Below, piece by piece: positions 33,784 to 43,042 of a stretch of DNA of 44,559 bases (position 1 is its first letter; each line of letters starts with the position of its first letter). This DNA is from Candidatus Rokuibacteriota bacterium. Its GTDB lineage: Bacteria; Methylomirabilota; Methylomirabilia; Rokubacteriales; CSP1-6. The DNA is taken from positions 1-44,559 of the forward strand of contig JACPCF010000024.1 in the NCBI GenBank assembly GCA_016179965.1. The letters are read 5' to 3'. The notes beneath the pieces are model-generated. The model saw only the letters and a program-made list of their open reading frames with translations. It was not told the DNA's origin and made no database searches. The position numbers were made by a program, and so were the translations under genes.

Positions 33784-34836
33784 ATGAAGGTCAAAGTAGC
33801 CGTGGCGGGGGCCAGCGGGTACATGGGCGCCGAGCTCCTGCGCCTGCTGCTCGTGCATCCCCTGGTGGAGCTCGTCGCCGTCACCTCGGAGCGGCTGTCC
33901 GGCGAGCCCCTCGACAGCCTCTACCCCCACCTCAGGGGACTGACCTCGCTCACCTTCGAGACGCTGGACCCCGAGCGGCTGGTCAGGGAGGCCGAGTGCG
34001 TCTTCCTGGCGCTGCCTTATATGGAGTCCCACAAGGTCGTCCCTGTCCTCCGCCGCCACGGGCGGAAGGTCATGGATCTCTCCGCGGACTACCGGCTCAA
34101 GGACGCTGGGGCGTACGCCACCTGGTACATGACTTCGCACTCGGACCCCGACGGCCTGGCCGAGGCGGTGTATGGCCTGCCCGAGCTCCACCGGAAGGCG
34201 ATTGCGTCGGCCTCCGTCGTAGCCAATCCCGGCTGCTACCCGGTCGGCGCCGTGCTCGCCATCGCGCCGCTGCTCAAGGCGGGGTGGGCCCGCGGGGACG
34301 GAATCGTCATCGACGGAAAATCCGGCGTCACGGGGGCGGGCTCCATGGGGCGCAAGGTGGATCCGATCTACCTCTACACCGAGGCCAACGAAAATCTCCA
34401 GGCCTACGGCGTGGCCACCCATCGCCATACGCCCGAGATCGAGCAGGAGCTCTCGGGCCTGGTCGGCCGTTCCCTCACCGTCGCGTTCACGCCTCACCTG
34501 ATCCCGCTCAACCGGGGCCTCTTCACCACCGCCTCGGTGCCGCTGGCCAAGGCCGCGGCCACGGCGGATCTCGTCGCGTGCTACCGGGAGTTCTACGCCG
34601 GCGAGCCGTTCGTCCGGGTTCTTCCCGAAGGGAAGCTCCCGACCACCCGCGCCGTGGTGGGCTCGAACTTCTGCGACGTGGCCGTGGTGGCCGATCCTCG
34701 CACGCAGCGCGCGGTGTGCCTCGCGGCCATCGACAACCTGGGCAAAGGGGGATCGGCCAACGGGGTCCAGAACCTGAACCTGATGTTCGGGTGGGACGAG
34801 CGGACGGGCCTCGACGCCCCGCCGGTGTACCCCTGA
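33784..34836 (+). CDS. argC: N-acetyl-gamma-glutamyl-phosphate reductase
   Basis: Third step of arginine synthesis. The 350-residue protein has the nucleotide-binding start VAVAGASGYMGAELLRLL, and the catalytic cysteine in ANPGCYPVGAVLA near 155. HRHTPEIEQEL near 218 supplies the conserved His. The ATG at 33784 begins the family sequence; the frame is open further upstream into rpsI but without homology. Its stop overlaps the argJ start (TGATG). Confidence 0.95.
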   Translation: MKVKVAVAGASGYMGAELLRLLLVHPLVELVAVTSERLSGEPLDSLYPHLRGLTSLTFETLDPERLVREAECVFLALPYMESHKVVPVLRRHGRKVMDLSADYRLKDAGAYATWYMTSHSDPDGLAEAVYGLPELHRKAIASASVVANPGCYPVGAVLAIAPLLKAGWARGDGIVIDGKSGVTGAGSMGRKVDPIYLYTEANENLQAYGVATHRHTPEIEQELSGLVGRSLTVAFTPHLIPLNRGLFTTASVPLAKAAATADLVACYREFYAGEPFVRVLPEGKLPTTRAVVGSNFCDVAVVADPRTQRAVCLAAIDNLGKGGSANGVQNLNLMFGWDERTGLDAPPVYP

Positions 34837-36050
34837 TGGCCGCGCTCGAGTGGCTCGAGGGCGGGATCACGGCGGTTCCGGGGATTCTCGCCTCCGGCAT
34901 CCACTGCGGGATCAAGGCGAGCGGGAAGAAGGACCTGGCCCTCATCTACTCCTCCACGCTGGCGCGCGCCGCGGCGGTCTTCACGACGAATCAAGTCAAG
35001 GGCGCCCCCGTCCAGGTCTCCATGGAGCACATGAAGGAGCGGACGATCCAGGCCATCGTCGCCTCCAGCGGGTGCTCGAACGTCTGCACCGGGGAGCAGG
35101 GGATCCGCGACGCCCGTGAGATGACCGCGACCGTGGGCGACCTGCTGAAGATCCCCCCGCGTCACGTCCTGGTGGCCTCGACGGGCGTCATCGGCCGGCC
35201 GCTGCCGATGGAGAAGATCCGGGCCGGCCTCCCGAAGCTGGTCAAGTCGCTCTCCCCGCAGGGGGGCCGGAACGCCGCCGAGGGGATCCTGACCACCGAC
35301 ACCGGGCCCAAGGAAGCGGCGCTGCGCCTCGACGTCAACGGCCGGCCGGTGACGATCGGCGGGATCGCGAAGGGCGTCGGCATGATCGAGCCCCACCTGG
35401 CGACCATGTTCTGTTTTATGGCCACCGACGCCGTGGTCTCGCCGGACGCCCTCGACGGGGCGCTCCGGCGCGCGGCGGCGGGGAGCTTCAACCGCATCAC
35501 GGTGGACGGGGACATGTCCACGAGCGACACGGTGGCGATCCTCGCCAACGGGCTGGCGGAGAACCAGGTGCTCGAGAAGGGCAGCCGGGGGCTGCGCCAG
35601 TTCACGCGCGGGTTGGAGGCGATCACCGAGAAGCTGGCCACGATGCTGGTGAAGGACGGCGAGGGGGCCAGCAAGGTGGTGAGCATTCACGTCCGGGGCG
35701 CCCGGAGCCGCCGCGACGCCCGGCTGGCAGCGCGCTCCGTCGCCAACTCGCTCCTCGTAAAGACGGCGATCAACGGCCAGGATCCCAACTGGGGCCGGAT
35801 CATGATGGCGCTCGGGAAGTCGGCGGCGCGCGTCCAGGCCGACCGGGTAAGCATCGCGTTCGACGACGAAGTCGTCGTGGCGGGCGGCCAGCTGCGCCCG
35901 GGGGCCAAGCTCGATCGCGTGCGCGAGATCATGGCGCGCCCCGAGTTCTCGATCCGGATCGACCTGGGGCTCGGGCGCGGGGAGGACCAGGTCTGGACCT
36001 GCGACCTCTCCGAGGAGTACGTGCGTATTAACGCGAAATATACGACCTAA
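34836..36050 (+). CDS. argJ: Glutamate N-acetyltransferase / N-acetylglutamate synthase ArgJ
   Basis: ArgJ recycles the acetyl group between N-acetylornithine and glutamate. The 404-residue precursor self-cleaves before the threonine in GILTTDTGPKEA (about residue 155-160), giving alpha and beta chains. The oxyanion motif STGVIGRPLPMEKI is near 111, and the C-terminal half has QDPNWGRIMMALG near 312. One segment is unusual: most ArgJ proteins read NSGNANA before CTGEQG, while this one reads SSGCSNV. The pairing argC-argJ without argB or argD is noted. Two hairpins follow the stop. Confidence 0.94.
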   Translation: MAALEWLEGGITAVPGILASGIHCGIKASGKKDLALIYSSTLARAAAVFTTNQVKGAPVQVSMEHMKERTIQAIVASSGCSNVCTGEQGIRDAREMTATVGDLLKIPPRHVLVASTGVIGRPLPMEKIRAGLPKLVKSLSPQGGRNAAEGILTTDTGPKEAALRLDVNGRPVTIGGIAKGVGMIEPHLATMFCFMATDAVVSPDALDGALRRAAAGSFNRITVDGDMSTSDTVAILANGLAENQVLEKGSRGLRQFTRGLEAITEKLATMLVKDGEGASKVVSIHVRGARSRRDARLAARSVANSLLVKTAINGQDPNWGRIMMALGKSAARVQADRVSIAFDDEVVVAGGQLRPGAKLDRVREIMARPEFSIRIDLGLGRGEDQVWTCDLSEEYVRINAKYTT

Positions 36051-36060
36051 ACCCATCGTT

Positions 36061-36105
36061 CCCCGGTTCCGCCGGGGGAGGAATCGGAGGGGGTGGGGAC
36101 CCCCT
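36061..36105 (+). other. Two tandem hairpins between argJ and rpsB
   Basis: CCCCGG (36061-36066) pairs with CCGGGG (36072-36077), and AGGGGGT (36088-36094) pairs with ACCCCCT (36099-36105) around GGGG. No U-tract follows either stem. They may end or attenuate the argJ transcript or belong to an rpsB leader. The rest of the 133-base gap holds a GAAGGAGG ribosome site (36172-36179) and no convincing -35/-10 pair. Confidence 0.4.
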
Positions 36106-36183
36106 GAGTTAACCTAGCACGCCTTCCACATTCGGTGCCCCGGTAAGGGGTCGGGGGGCGGAGGCCAACCGAAGGAGGACGCT

Positions 36184-36951
36184 GTGACGATCACGATGAA
36201 GGAACTGCTGGAGGCCGGGGTGCACTTCGGCCACCAGACCAAGCGGTGGAACCCGAAGATGCAGAAGTACATCTTCGGGGAGCGCAACGGCATCTACATC
36301 ATCGACCTCCAGAAGACGCTCAAGAAGTTCCGAGAGGCTTATGCCTTCCTGAGGGACCTGGCCGCCGGCGGCGGCACGCTGCTCTTCGTGGGCACCAAGA
36401 AGCAGGCCCAGGAGACCGTCTACGACGAAGCCACGCGCTGCGGGATGTTCTACGTGAACCAGCGCTGGCTCGGCGGCACGCTGACGAACTTCGCTACCAT
36501 CAACCGCTCCATCGCGCGCCTCAAGCGGCTCGACGAGATGAATGAGACGGGAGAGTACGAACGGCTGCCGAAGAAGGAAGTGCTCGGGCTGGAGCGGGAG
36601 CGGCAGAAGCTGGACAGGGCCCTGGTGGGGATCAAGGGCATGGACCGGCTGCCGTCGGCCGTGTTCATCATCGATCCCAAGAAGGAGCGCATCGCCGTGG
36701 CCGAGGCCCAGCGCCTGGCCATCCCCATCGTGGCCATCGTGGACACCAACTGCGATCCCACGGGCATCGACTACGCGATCCCCGGGAACGACGACGCCAT
36801 TCGGGCGGTGCGGCTCATCAGCTCGCGGCTGGCGGACGCGATCCTCGAGGGCCGGGGCCCGCTCGCCAAGGAAGAGCCCGAGGAAGCTGCCGCCGAGGCG
36901 CTGACGGAAGCCGAAGCGGAAGTTGACGCGGCGGCTGAAGCGACATCCTAA
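36184..36951 (+). CDS. rpsB: Ribosomal protein S2 (uS2)
   Basis: The 255-residue protein starts from GTG 36184 with [21 protein letters not shown]-type sequence and continues with [15 protein letters not shown] and the [11 protein letters not shown] motif near 94. [17 protein letters not shown] near 179 is the second S2 signature. The last 30 residues are Ala/Glu-rich and acidic, a common but not universal extension. The internal ATG 36196 would cut the family start. It precedes tsf as in most bacteria. Confidence 0.96.
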   Translation: MTITMKELLEAGVHFGHQTKRWNPKMQKYIFGERNGIYIIDLQKTLKKFREAYAFLRDLAAGGGTLLFVGTKKQAQETVYDEATRCGMFYVNQRWLGGTLTNFATINRSIARLKRLDEMNETGEYERLPKKEVLGLERERQKLDRALVGIKGMDRLPSAVFIIDPKKERIAVAEAQRLAIPIVAIVDTNCDPTGIDYAIPGNDDAIRAVRLISSRLADAILEGRGPLAKEEPEEAAAEALTEAEAEVDAAAEATS

Positions 36952-36966
36952 GGGGGACTGGGACCG

Positions 36967-38320
<1,354 letters not shown>

Positions 38321-38326
38321 CGGACG

Positions 38327-38881
38327 ATGCAGGCGGTGCTCAAGGAAGTGGAGGCGAAGATGCAGGGGGCCCTGGACGCGCTGGGCCGGGAATTCGCGGG
38401 AGTCCGGACGGGGCGCGCGAGCACCGGCCTGCTGGAAGGCGTCCGGGTGGACTACTACGGGACCCCCACGCCCATTCCCCAGGTGGCCTCCCTGTCCGTG
38501 CCCGACCCGAAGACGCTCCTCATCCAGCCCTGGGACGCGAGCCTCCTGCCGGCGATCGAGAAGGCCATCATGAAATCCGATCTGGGGCTGACGCCGGCCA
38601 ACGACGGCAAGGTGATCCGGCTCGTCATGCCGCCGTTGAACGAGGAGCGCCGGAAGCAGCTGGCCAAGGCCGTGGGCAAGCTGGCCGAGGACGCGCGCGT
38701 CGCGATCCGCAACATCCGGCACGACGCCAACAAGAAGCTCAAGACGATGGAGAAGGAGAAGAAGATCTCCGAGGACGATGGGCACCGGGGCCAGGAGCAG
38801 ATCCAGAAGATCACCGACAAGTTCATCCAGCGCGCGGACGAGCTCCTGAAGAAGAAGGAGCAGGAAATTCTGACGTTCTGA
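38327..38881 (+). CDS. frr: Ribosome recycling factor
   Basis: The 184-residue protein matches RRF length and motifs: REFAGVRTGRASTGLL near 25, VDYYGTPTPIPQVASLSVPD near 44 and RRKQLAKAVGKLAEDARVAI near 107. It splits post-termination ribosomes with EF-G. It starts six bases after pyrH and is followed 14 bases later by uppS. Confidence 0.97.
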   Translation: MQAVLKEVEAKMQGALDALGREFAGVRTGRASTGLLEGVRVDYYGTPTPIPQVASLSVPDPKTLLIQPWDASLLPAIEKAIMKSDLGLTPANDGKVIRLVMPPLNEERRKQLAKAVGKLAEDARVAIRNIRHDANKKLKTMEKEKKISEDDGHRGQEQIQKITDKFIQRADELLKKKEQEILTF

Positions 38882-38895
38882 TACCATCATCGAAG

Positions 38896-39678
38896 ATGGC
38901 CGTCCAACGATTCTCGAGCCTGCCCCTCGCCGACCTCGTGCCTCTCGGGGACGCGGAGCTCCTGGCGCGCGTCAAAGCGCTCCCGGTGCCCCAGCACGTG
39001 GCCATCATCATGGACGGCAACGGTCGGTGGGCGATCCAGCGCGGCCTCAACCGGGTGGCGGGGCACCGCGAGGGTGTCAAGGCGGCCCGCGCGGTCGTCC
39101 GGGCCGCCCACGAGCTGGGGATCCGCTTCCTCACCCTCTACGCGTTTTCCTCGGAGAACTGGAGCCGGCCGTCCTTCGAGGTGACGACGCTCATGACCCT
39201 GCTGGAGCGCTCCATCGACCAGGAGCTGCCCGAGCTGATGGCGAACAGCGTGCGGCTGCGAGTCATCGGGAGGGCCGACGGCGTCCCGCCGTCGGTGAGG
39301 CGCGGGATCGAGCGGGCGGTGGCTGCCACCGCCGGGAACACCGGCCTCACGTTGTTCATGGCCTTCAACTACGGCGGGCGGGATGAGCTCGTGGACGCGG
39401 TCCGCGCGCTGGCGCGCCAGGTGCAGGCGGGGGAGCTCGAGCCGGAGGAGATTGACGAGGCGCGGGTGGGGCGGGCGCTCTACACGCAGGGGGTCCCCGA
39501 CCCGGACCTCCTGATCCGCACCAGCGGGGAGATGCGGGTCTCCAACTTCCTCCTCTGGCAGATCGCCTATACCGAGCTGGTGGTCACCCCGACGCTCTGG
39601 CCCGATTTCGGGGCGCGGGATCTCTATCTGGCGGTCGCCGAGTATCAGCGCCGGGACCGCCGCTTCGGCCGCGTCTGA
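38896..39678 (+). CDS. uppS: Isoprenyl (undecaprenyl) diphosphate synthase
   Basis: Cis-prenyltransferase of 260 residues making the undecaprenyl carrier for envelope glycans. The catalytic segment HVAIIMDGNGRWA is near residue 34, GHREGVKAARAVV near 55, FSSENWSRP near 84 and the C-terminal DLLIRTSGEMRVSNFLLWQ near 203. The N terminus has about 30 more residues than usual. ATG 38896 has only a weak ribosome site (GAAG). It overlaps cdsA by one base. Its product could be the carrier used by the glycosyltransferases at 28112 and 30026. Confidence 0.94.
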   Translation: MAVQRFSSLPLADLVPLGDAELLARVKALPVPQHVAIIMDGNGRWAIQRGLNRVAGHREGVKAARAVVRAAHELGIRFLTLYAFSSENWSRPSFEVTTLMTLLERSIDQELPELMANSVRLRVIGRADGVPPSVRRGIERAVAATAGNTGLTLFMAFNYGGRDELVDAVRALARQVQAGELEPEEIDEARVGRALYTQGVPDPDLLIRTSGEMRVSNFLLWQIAYTELVVTPTLWPDFGARDLYLAVAEYQRRDRRFGRV

Positions 39679-40535
39679 TGGCACGGGCCCGGGAAGCGCC
39701 GGTCCCCGGATCGGTGGACGCCGCGCCCCGGGCGCGCGGTGCCGCGCTGTGGAAGCGCGTCCTGAGCACGATCGTTCTCCTGCCGATCTTCGTGGGGATC
39801 GTGATGGGCCCGGTGTGGCTGTTCGGCGCCACGGTGGTGCTGGTCTCGGCCGTGGCCCAGTGGGAGTTCACGGGGATGTTCGAACGCGCCGGGGTCCGCA
39901 CCTTTCGCTGGCTCGGGCTCGTCGGGGGCACGGCGGTCACGGCGAGCTTCGCCCTGCCCGTCTCCGAGCGGGTCGCGTTCACGGCGGTGCTACTGGCAGT
40001 GCTGCTTTCGGCGCTCTGGCGCCCGCGCGGCGCGCGCCTCGCCTGGGAGCCCGCCGCCGTCACGCTGTTCGGGATCTGCTACGTGAACTGGCTCCTGGGT
40101 TACGGGTTCTGGCTCCGGGACGTCCCGGGCGGGACCGACTGGGTGCTGCTCCTCGTGTGGGTGACGTGGCTCGGCGAGACGGCCGCCTACGTCGTGGGCT
40201 CCACGCTGGGACGCACGAAGCTCGCGCCGGTCATCAGCCCGCGCAAGACGGTGGAAGGGGCCGTGGCCCAGCTCGTGGTCTCCCTGCTGGCCGCGGTGGT
40301 CGCGCAGGTGTGGTTCTTCACCGAGATCGGGCTCGGGCGCGCGGTGGTCGCGGGCCTCCTCCTGGGAGTGGTGGGGCAGCTCGGCGACCTGGTGGAGTCG
40401 GCGCTCAAGCGGAGCATCGGGACCAAGGATACGGGGGCACTGATCCCCGGACACGGCGGGCTCCTGGATCGCTTGGACAGCCTGCTGTTCAACACGCCCG
40501 CGCTCTTCTACTACGCGCGCTTCATCGGGGCCTGA
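39678..40535 (+). CDS. cdsA: Phosphatidate cytidylyltransferase
   Basis: Membrane enzyme of 285 residues forming CDP-diacylglycerol. There are about seven hydrophobic segments, and the CdsA signature appears near the end: STLGRTKLAPVISPRKTVEG near 175, then GQLGDLVESALKRSIGTKD near 233 and PGHGGLLDRLDSL near 257. Start ATG 39678 overlaps the uppS stop (TGATG). The order uppS-cdsA-dxr-rseP is a widespread envelope/isoprenoid cluster. Confidence 0.94.
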   Translation: MARAREAPVPGSVDAAPRARGAALWKRVLSTIVLLPIFVGIVMGPVWLFGATVVLVSAVAQWEFTGMFERAGVRTFRWLGLVGGTAVTASFALPVSERVAFTAVLLAVLLSALWRPRGARLAWEPAAVTLFGICYVNWLLGYGFWLRDVPGGTDWVLLLVWVTWLGETAAYVVGSTLGRTKLAPVISPRKTVEGAVAQLVVSLLAAVVAQVWFFTEIGLGRAVVAGLLLGVVGQLGDLVESALKRSIGTKDTGALIPGHGGLLDRLDSLLFNTPALFYYARFIGA

Positions 40536-40542
40536 CGCCACC

Positions 40543-41724
40543 ATGAAACGCATCACGCTGCTGGGCGCCACCGGGTCCGTGGGCAGGCGAGCCCTGGAGC
40601 TGGTCTCGGCGTTTCCCGACGCGCTCCGGGTCGAGGGGCTGGCGGCCCGCGGTTCCAACGTGGCGCTGCTCGCCGAGCTGTGCCTCCGCCACAAGCCGAA
40701 GGCCGTGGCCCTGCTGGAGGCCGCGGCGGTGGACGCGCTGGCCCGACTCCTCCCCCATCCGCGACCGGAGCTGCTGTCCGGGCCGAAGGGCCTCGTGACC
40801 CTGGCGGCCGAGGCCGACGCGGACGTCGTGCTCTCGGCCCTCGTGGGGAGCGCCGGCCTCCTGCCGACGATGGCGGCGATCGAGGCGGGGAGGACCATCG
40901 CGCTGGCGAACAAGGAAACGCTCGTGATGGCCGGCCGGCTGATGACCACGGCGGCCCAGGCCCGCAAGGTGTCGCTCCTGCCCGTGGACTCCGAGCACAG
41001 CGCGATCTTCCAATGCCTCCAGGGCCACAACCGCTCGGAGGTGCGGCGGATCCTGCTCACGGCCTCCGGCGGGCCGTTCCGCCAGCTGTCCCGGGACGCG
41101 CTCGCCCACGTGACGGTGGCCGATGCCCTGAAGCACCCCACGTGGAAGATGGGCGCCAAGATCACCGTGGATTCGGCCACCCTGATGAACAAGGGGCTCG
41201 AGATCATCGAGGCGCGGTGGCTCTTCGACCTCCTGCCGGAGCAGGTCGAGGTCGTGGTGCATCCGCAGTCGATCGTCCACTCCATGGTGGAGTACATCGA
41301 TGGGTCCGTCATCGCCCACCTCGGCGTGGCGGACATGGGCATCCCGATCCTCTACGCGCTGACATATCCGGAGCGTCGGCCTTGCCCGGCGCCGGCCCTG
41401 AATCTGACGGAGGTGGGACAGCTCACCTTCCACGAGCCGGACACCGAGAAGTTCCCCTGCCTCCGGTTGGCCCGTCAGGCGCTCCTCCGCGGAGGCTCTG
41501 CGCCGGTCGTGCTCAACGCCGCCAACGAAGTCGCCGTCGCGGCCTTCCTGGAGAGTCGCATCCGCTTCGCCCAGATCGCCGAGCTGATCGCCGAGGCCCT
41601 CGAGCGGGCTCCGGCGCGGGAGTTGTCGAGCATCGAGGAGTGCGTGGCGGTAGACCGCGAGACCCGGCGGGCGGCGGAGGAGACCCTCCGCCACCAGTCG
41701 GTGGGCGCGGCCGGCGCCCGCTGA
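40543..41724 (+). CDS. dxr: 1-deoxy-D-xylulose 5-phosphate reductoisomerase
   Basis: Second enzyme of the MEP pathway, 393 residues, making MEP from DXP with NADPH. Visible: LLGATGSVGRRALEL at the start, LANKETLVMAGRLM near 124, LPVDSEHSAIFQCLQG near 146, SGGPFRQ near 177 and the metal and substrate segment VDSATLMNKGLEIIEARWLF near 207. The same pathway recurs at ispG, two genes downstream. Confidence 0.96.
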   Translation: MKRITLLGATGSVGRRALELVSAFPDALRVEGLAARGSNVALLAELCLRHKPKAVALLEAAAVDALARLLPHPRPELLSGPKGLVTLAAEADADVVLSALVGSAGLLPTMAAIEAGRTIALANKETLVMAGRLMTTAAQARKVSLLPVDSEHSAIFQCLQGHNRSEVRRILLTASGGPFRQLSRDALAHVTVADALKHPTWKMGAKITVDSATLMNKGLEIIEARWLFDLLPEQVEVVVHPQSIVHSMVEYIDGSVIAHLGVADMGIPILYALTYPERRPCPAPALNLTEVGQLTFHEPDTEKFPCLRLARQALLRGGSAPVVLNAANEVAVAAFLESRIRFAQIAELIAEALERAPARELSSIEECVAVDRETRRAAEETLRHQSVGAAGAR

Positions 41725-41737
41725 GCGAGGAGTGTTC

Positions 41738-43030
41738 GTGACGACCATTCTGTCCTTCCTGTCGTTCGTGGTGCCCTTCGTCGTCGTCATCGGCGTCCTC
41801 ATCCTCATCCACGAGCTGGGCCACTTCATCGTCGCGCGCCGGATGGGAGTGGGGGTGGAGCGGTTCTCCATCGGCTTCGGGCCGATCCTGCTGCGCTGGA
41901 GGGGGAAGGAGACCGAGTACTGCCTGTCCGCCGTCCCGCTGGGCGGCTACGTGAAGATGATGGGGGAGGAGAACCCGCTGGAGGGTGAGGGGAGCGGCGT
42001 GGTGGACCCGGCCAAGTCGTTCTCGCTGAAGCCGCTCGCGGCGCGGTTTCTGATCGTGTTCGCCGGGCCCGGGATGAACTTCGTCCTGGCGGCCGTTATC
42101 TTCGCCGCGCTGTTCATGGTCGTGGGACGCCCCGTGCTGCCGTCCACTGTCGGACCGATCCGGGACGGCGGCCCCGCCGTGCTCGGCGCGATTCAGGCCG
42201 GAGGCGGCGAGACGCGGCAAATCACGTTTGTGCGGGACGGCCGCGAGCACCGCGCGGCGCTGACCCCCGCCCGGACCAAGGTGGCGGACTTTTTCGGCGA
42301 TGAGCGGGAACTGTGGGACATCGGGGCTCGCCCCTTCCACGTCAAGATCGGGGAGGTCGTCCCTGGCGAGGCGGCGTCAAAGGCGGGCCTCCGCGCGGGG
42401 GATATCGTGGTCGCCCTGGATGGGGCTCAGGTATTGTCTTTTGACGAGCTGGCCGAGCAAATCCAAAAGCGCGCCGGCAAGGCGACCGAGCTCACCCTCG
42501 AGCGCGCCGGCCGGCCGCTGACCGTGACGGTGGTGCCCCAGCCCGTCAAGGATCGCCGCCTCTCCGGCGAGGAGGTCAAGGTCGGGCGCATCGGCATCAA
42601 GCCCGCGCCGGTGGTGATCACCTACGCCCGGTCCAACCCGATTGTCGCCGTCGGGCAGGGCGCGCTGAAGACGGGGGAAGTGACGGTCGTGACGGTGGTG
42701 GGACTCTGGAAGATCGTCACGGGGCGGCTGTCCGCCTCCAACATCGGCGGGCCGATCCAGATCGCCCAGGTGGCGGCGGAGCAGGCCAGGCACGGGCTGG
42801 GGAGCCTGGCCTTTCTGACCGCGGCGATCAGTGTCAACCTCGCGGTCCTGAACCTCCTCCCCGTGCCGATGCTGGACGGCGGCCACCTGTTCTTTTTCGT
42901 GATCGAAGCGGTCCGCGGCCGCCCGCTCTCGCTCCGGAAGCGGGAAGTGGCCCAGCAGGTGGGCTTCTTCTTGCTGCTGCTGCTGATGGTGTTCGCCGTG
43001 TACAATGATCTCTCACGCTTCTTCAGGTAG
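41738..43030 (+). CDS. rseP: RseP-type site-2 membrane metalloprotease
   Basis: Intramembrane zinc protease of 430 residues. The HELGH zinc motif is in the first membrane segment (near 26), VPLGGYVKMMGEENP near 70, a PDZ domain covers about 205-275 (VVPGEAASKAGLRAGDIVVALDG), and the third zinc ligand segment VPMLDGGHLFFFVIE is near 375. The GTG at 41738 is chosen because GAGGAG (41727-41732) lies five bases upstream; a GTG at 41732 would overlap that site. Members cleave anti-sigma factors or clear signal peptides. No rseA is visible. Confidence 0.94.
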   Translation: MTTILSFLSFVVPFVVVIGVLILIHELGHFIVARRMGVGVERFSIGFGPILLRWRGKETEYCLSAVPLGGYVKMMGEENPLEGEGSGVVDPAKSFSLKPLAARFLIVFAGPGMNFVLAAVIFAALFMVVGRPVLPSTVGPIRDGGPAVLGAIQAGGGETRQITFVRDGREHRAALTPARTKVADFFGDERELWDIGARPFHVKIGEVVPGEAASKAGLRAGDIVVALDGAQVLSFDELAEQIQKRAGKATELTLERAGRPLTVTVVPQPVKDRRLSGEEVKVGRIGIKPAPVVITYARSNPIVAVGQGALKTGEVTVVTVVGLWKIVTGRLSASNIGGPIQIAQVAAEQARHGLGSLAFLTAAISVNLAVLNLLPVPMLDGGHLFFFVIEAVRGRPLSLRKREVAQQVGFFLLLLLMVFAVYNDLSRFFR

Positions 43031-43042
43031 GAGCCAGGGCTC

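Noticed and set aside
36051-36183. An rpsB leader regulatory RNA
   Set aside because: Two stems are visible, but I could not match them to the known S2-binding leader, so only the hairpins are reported.
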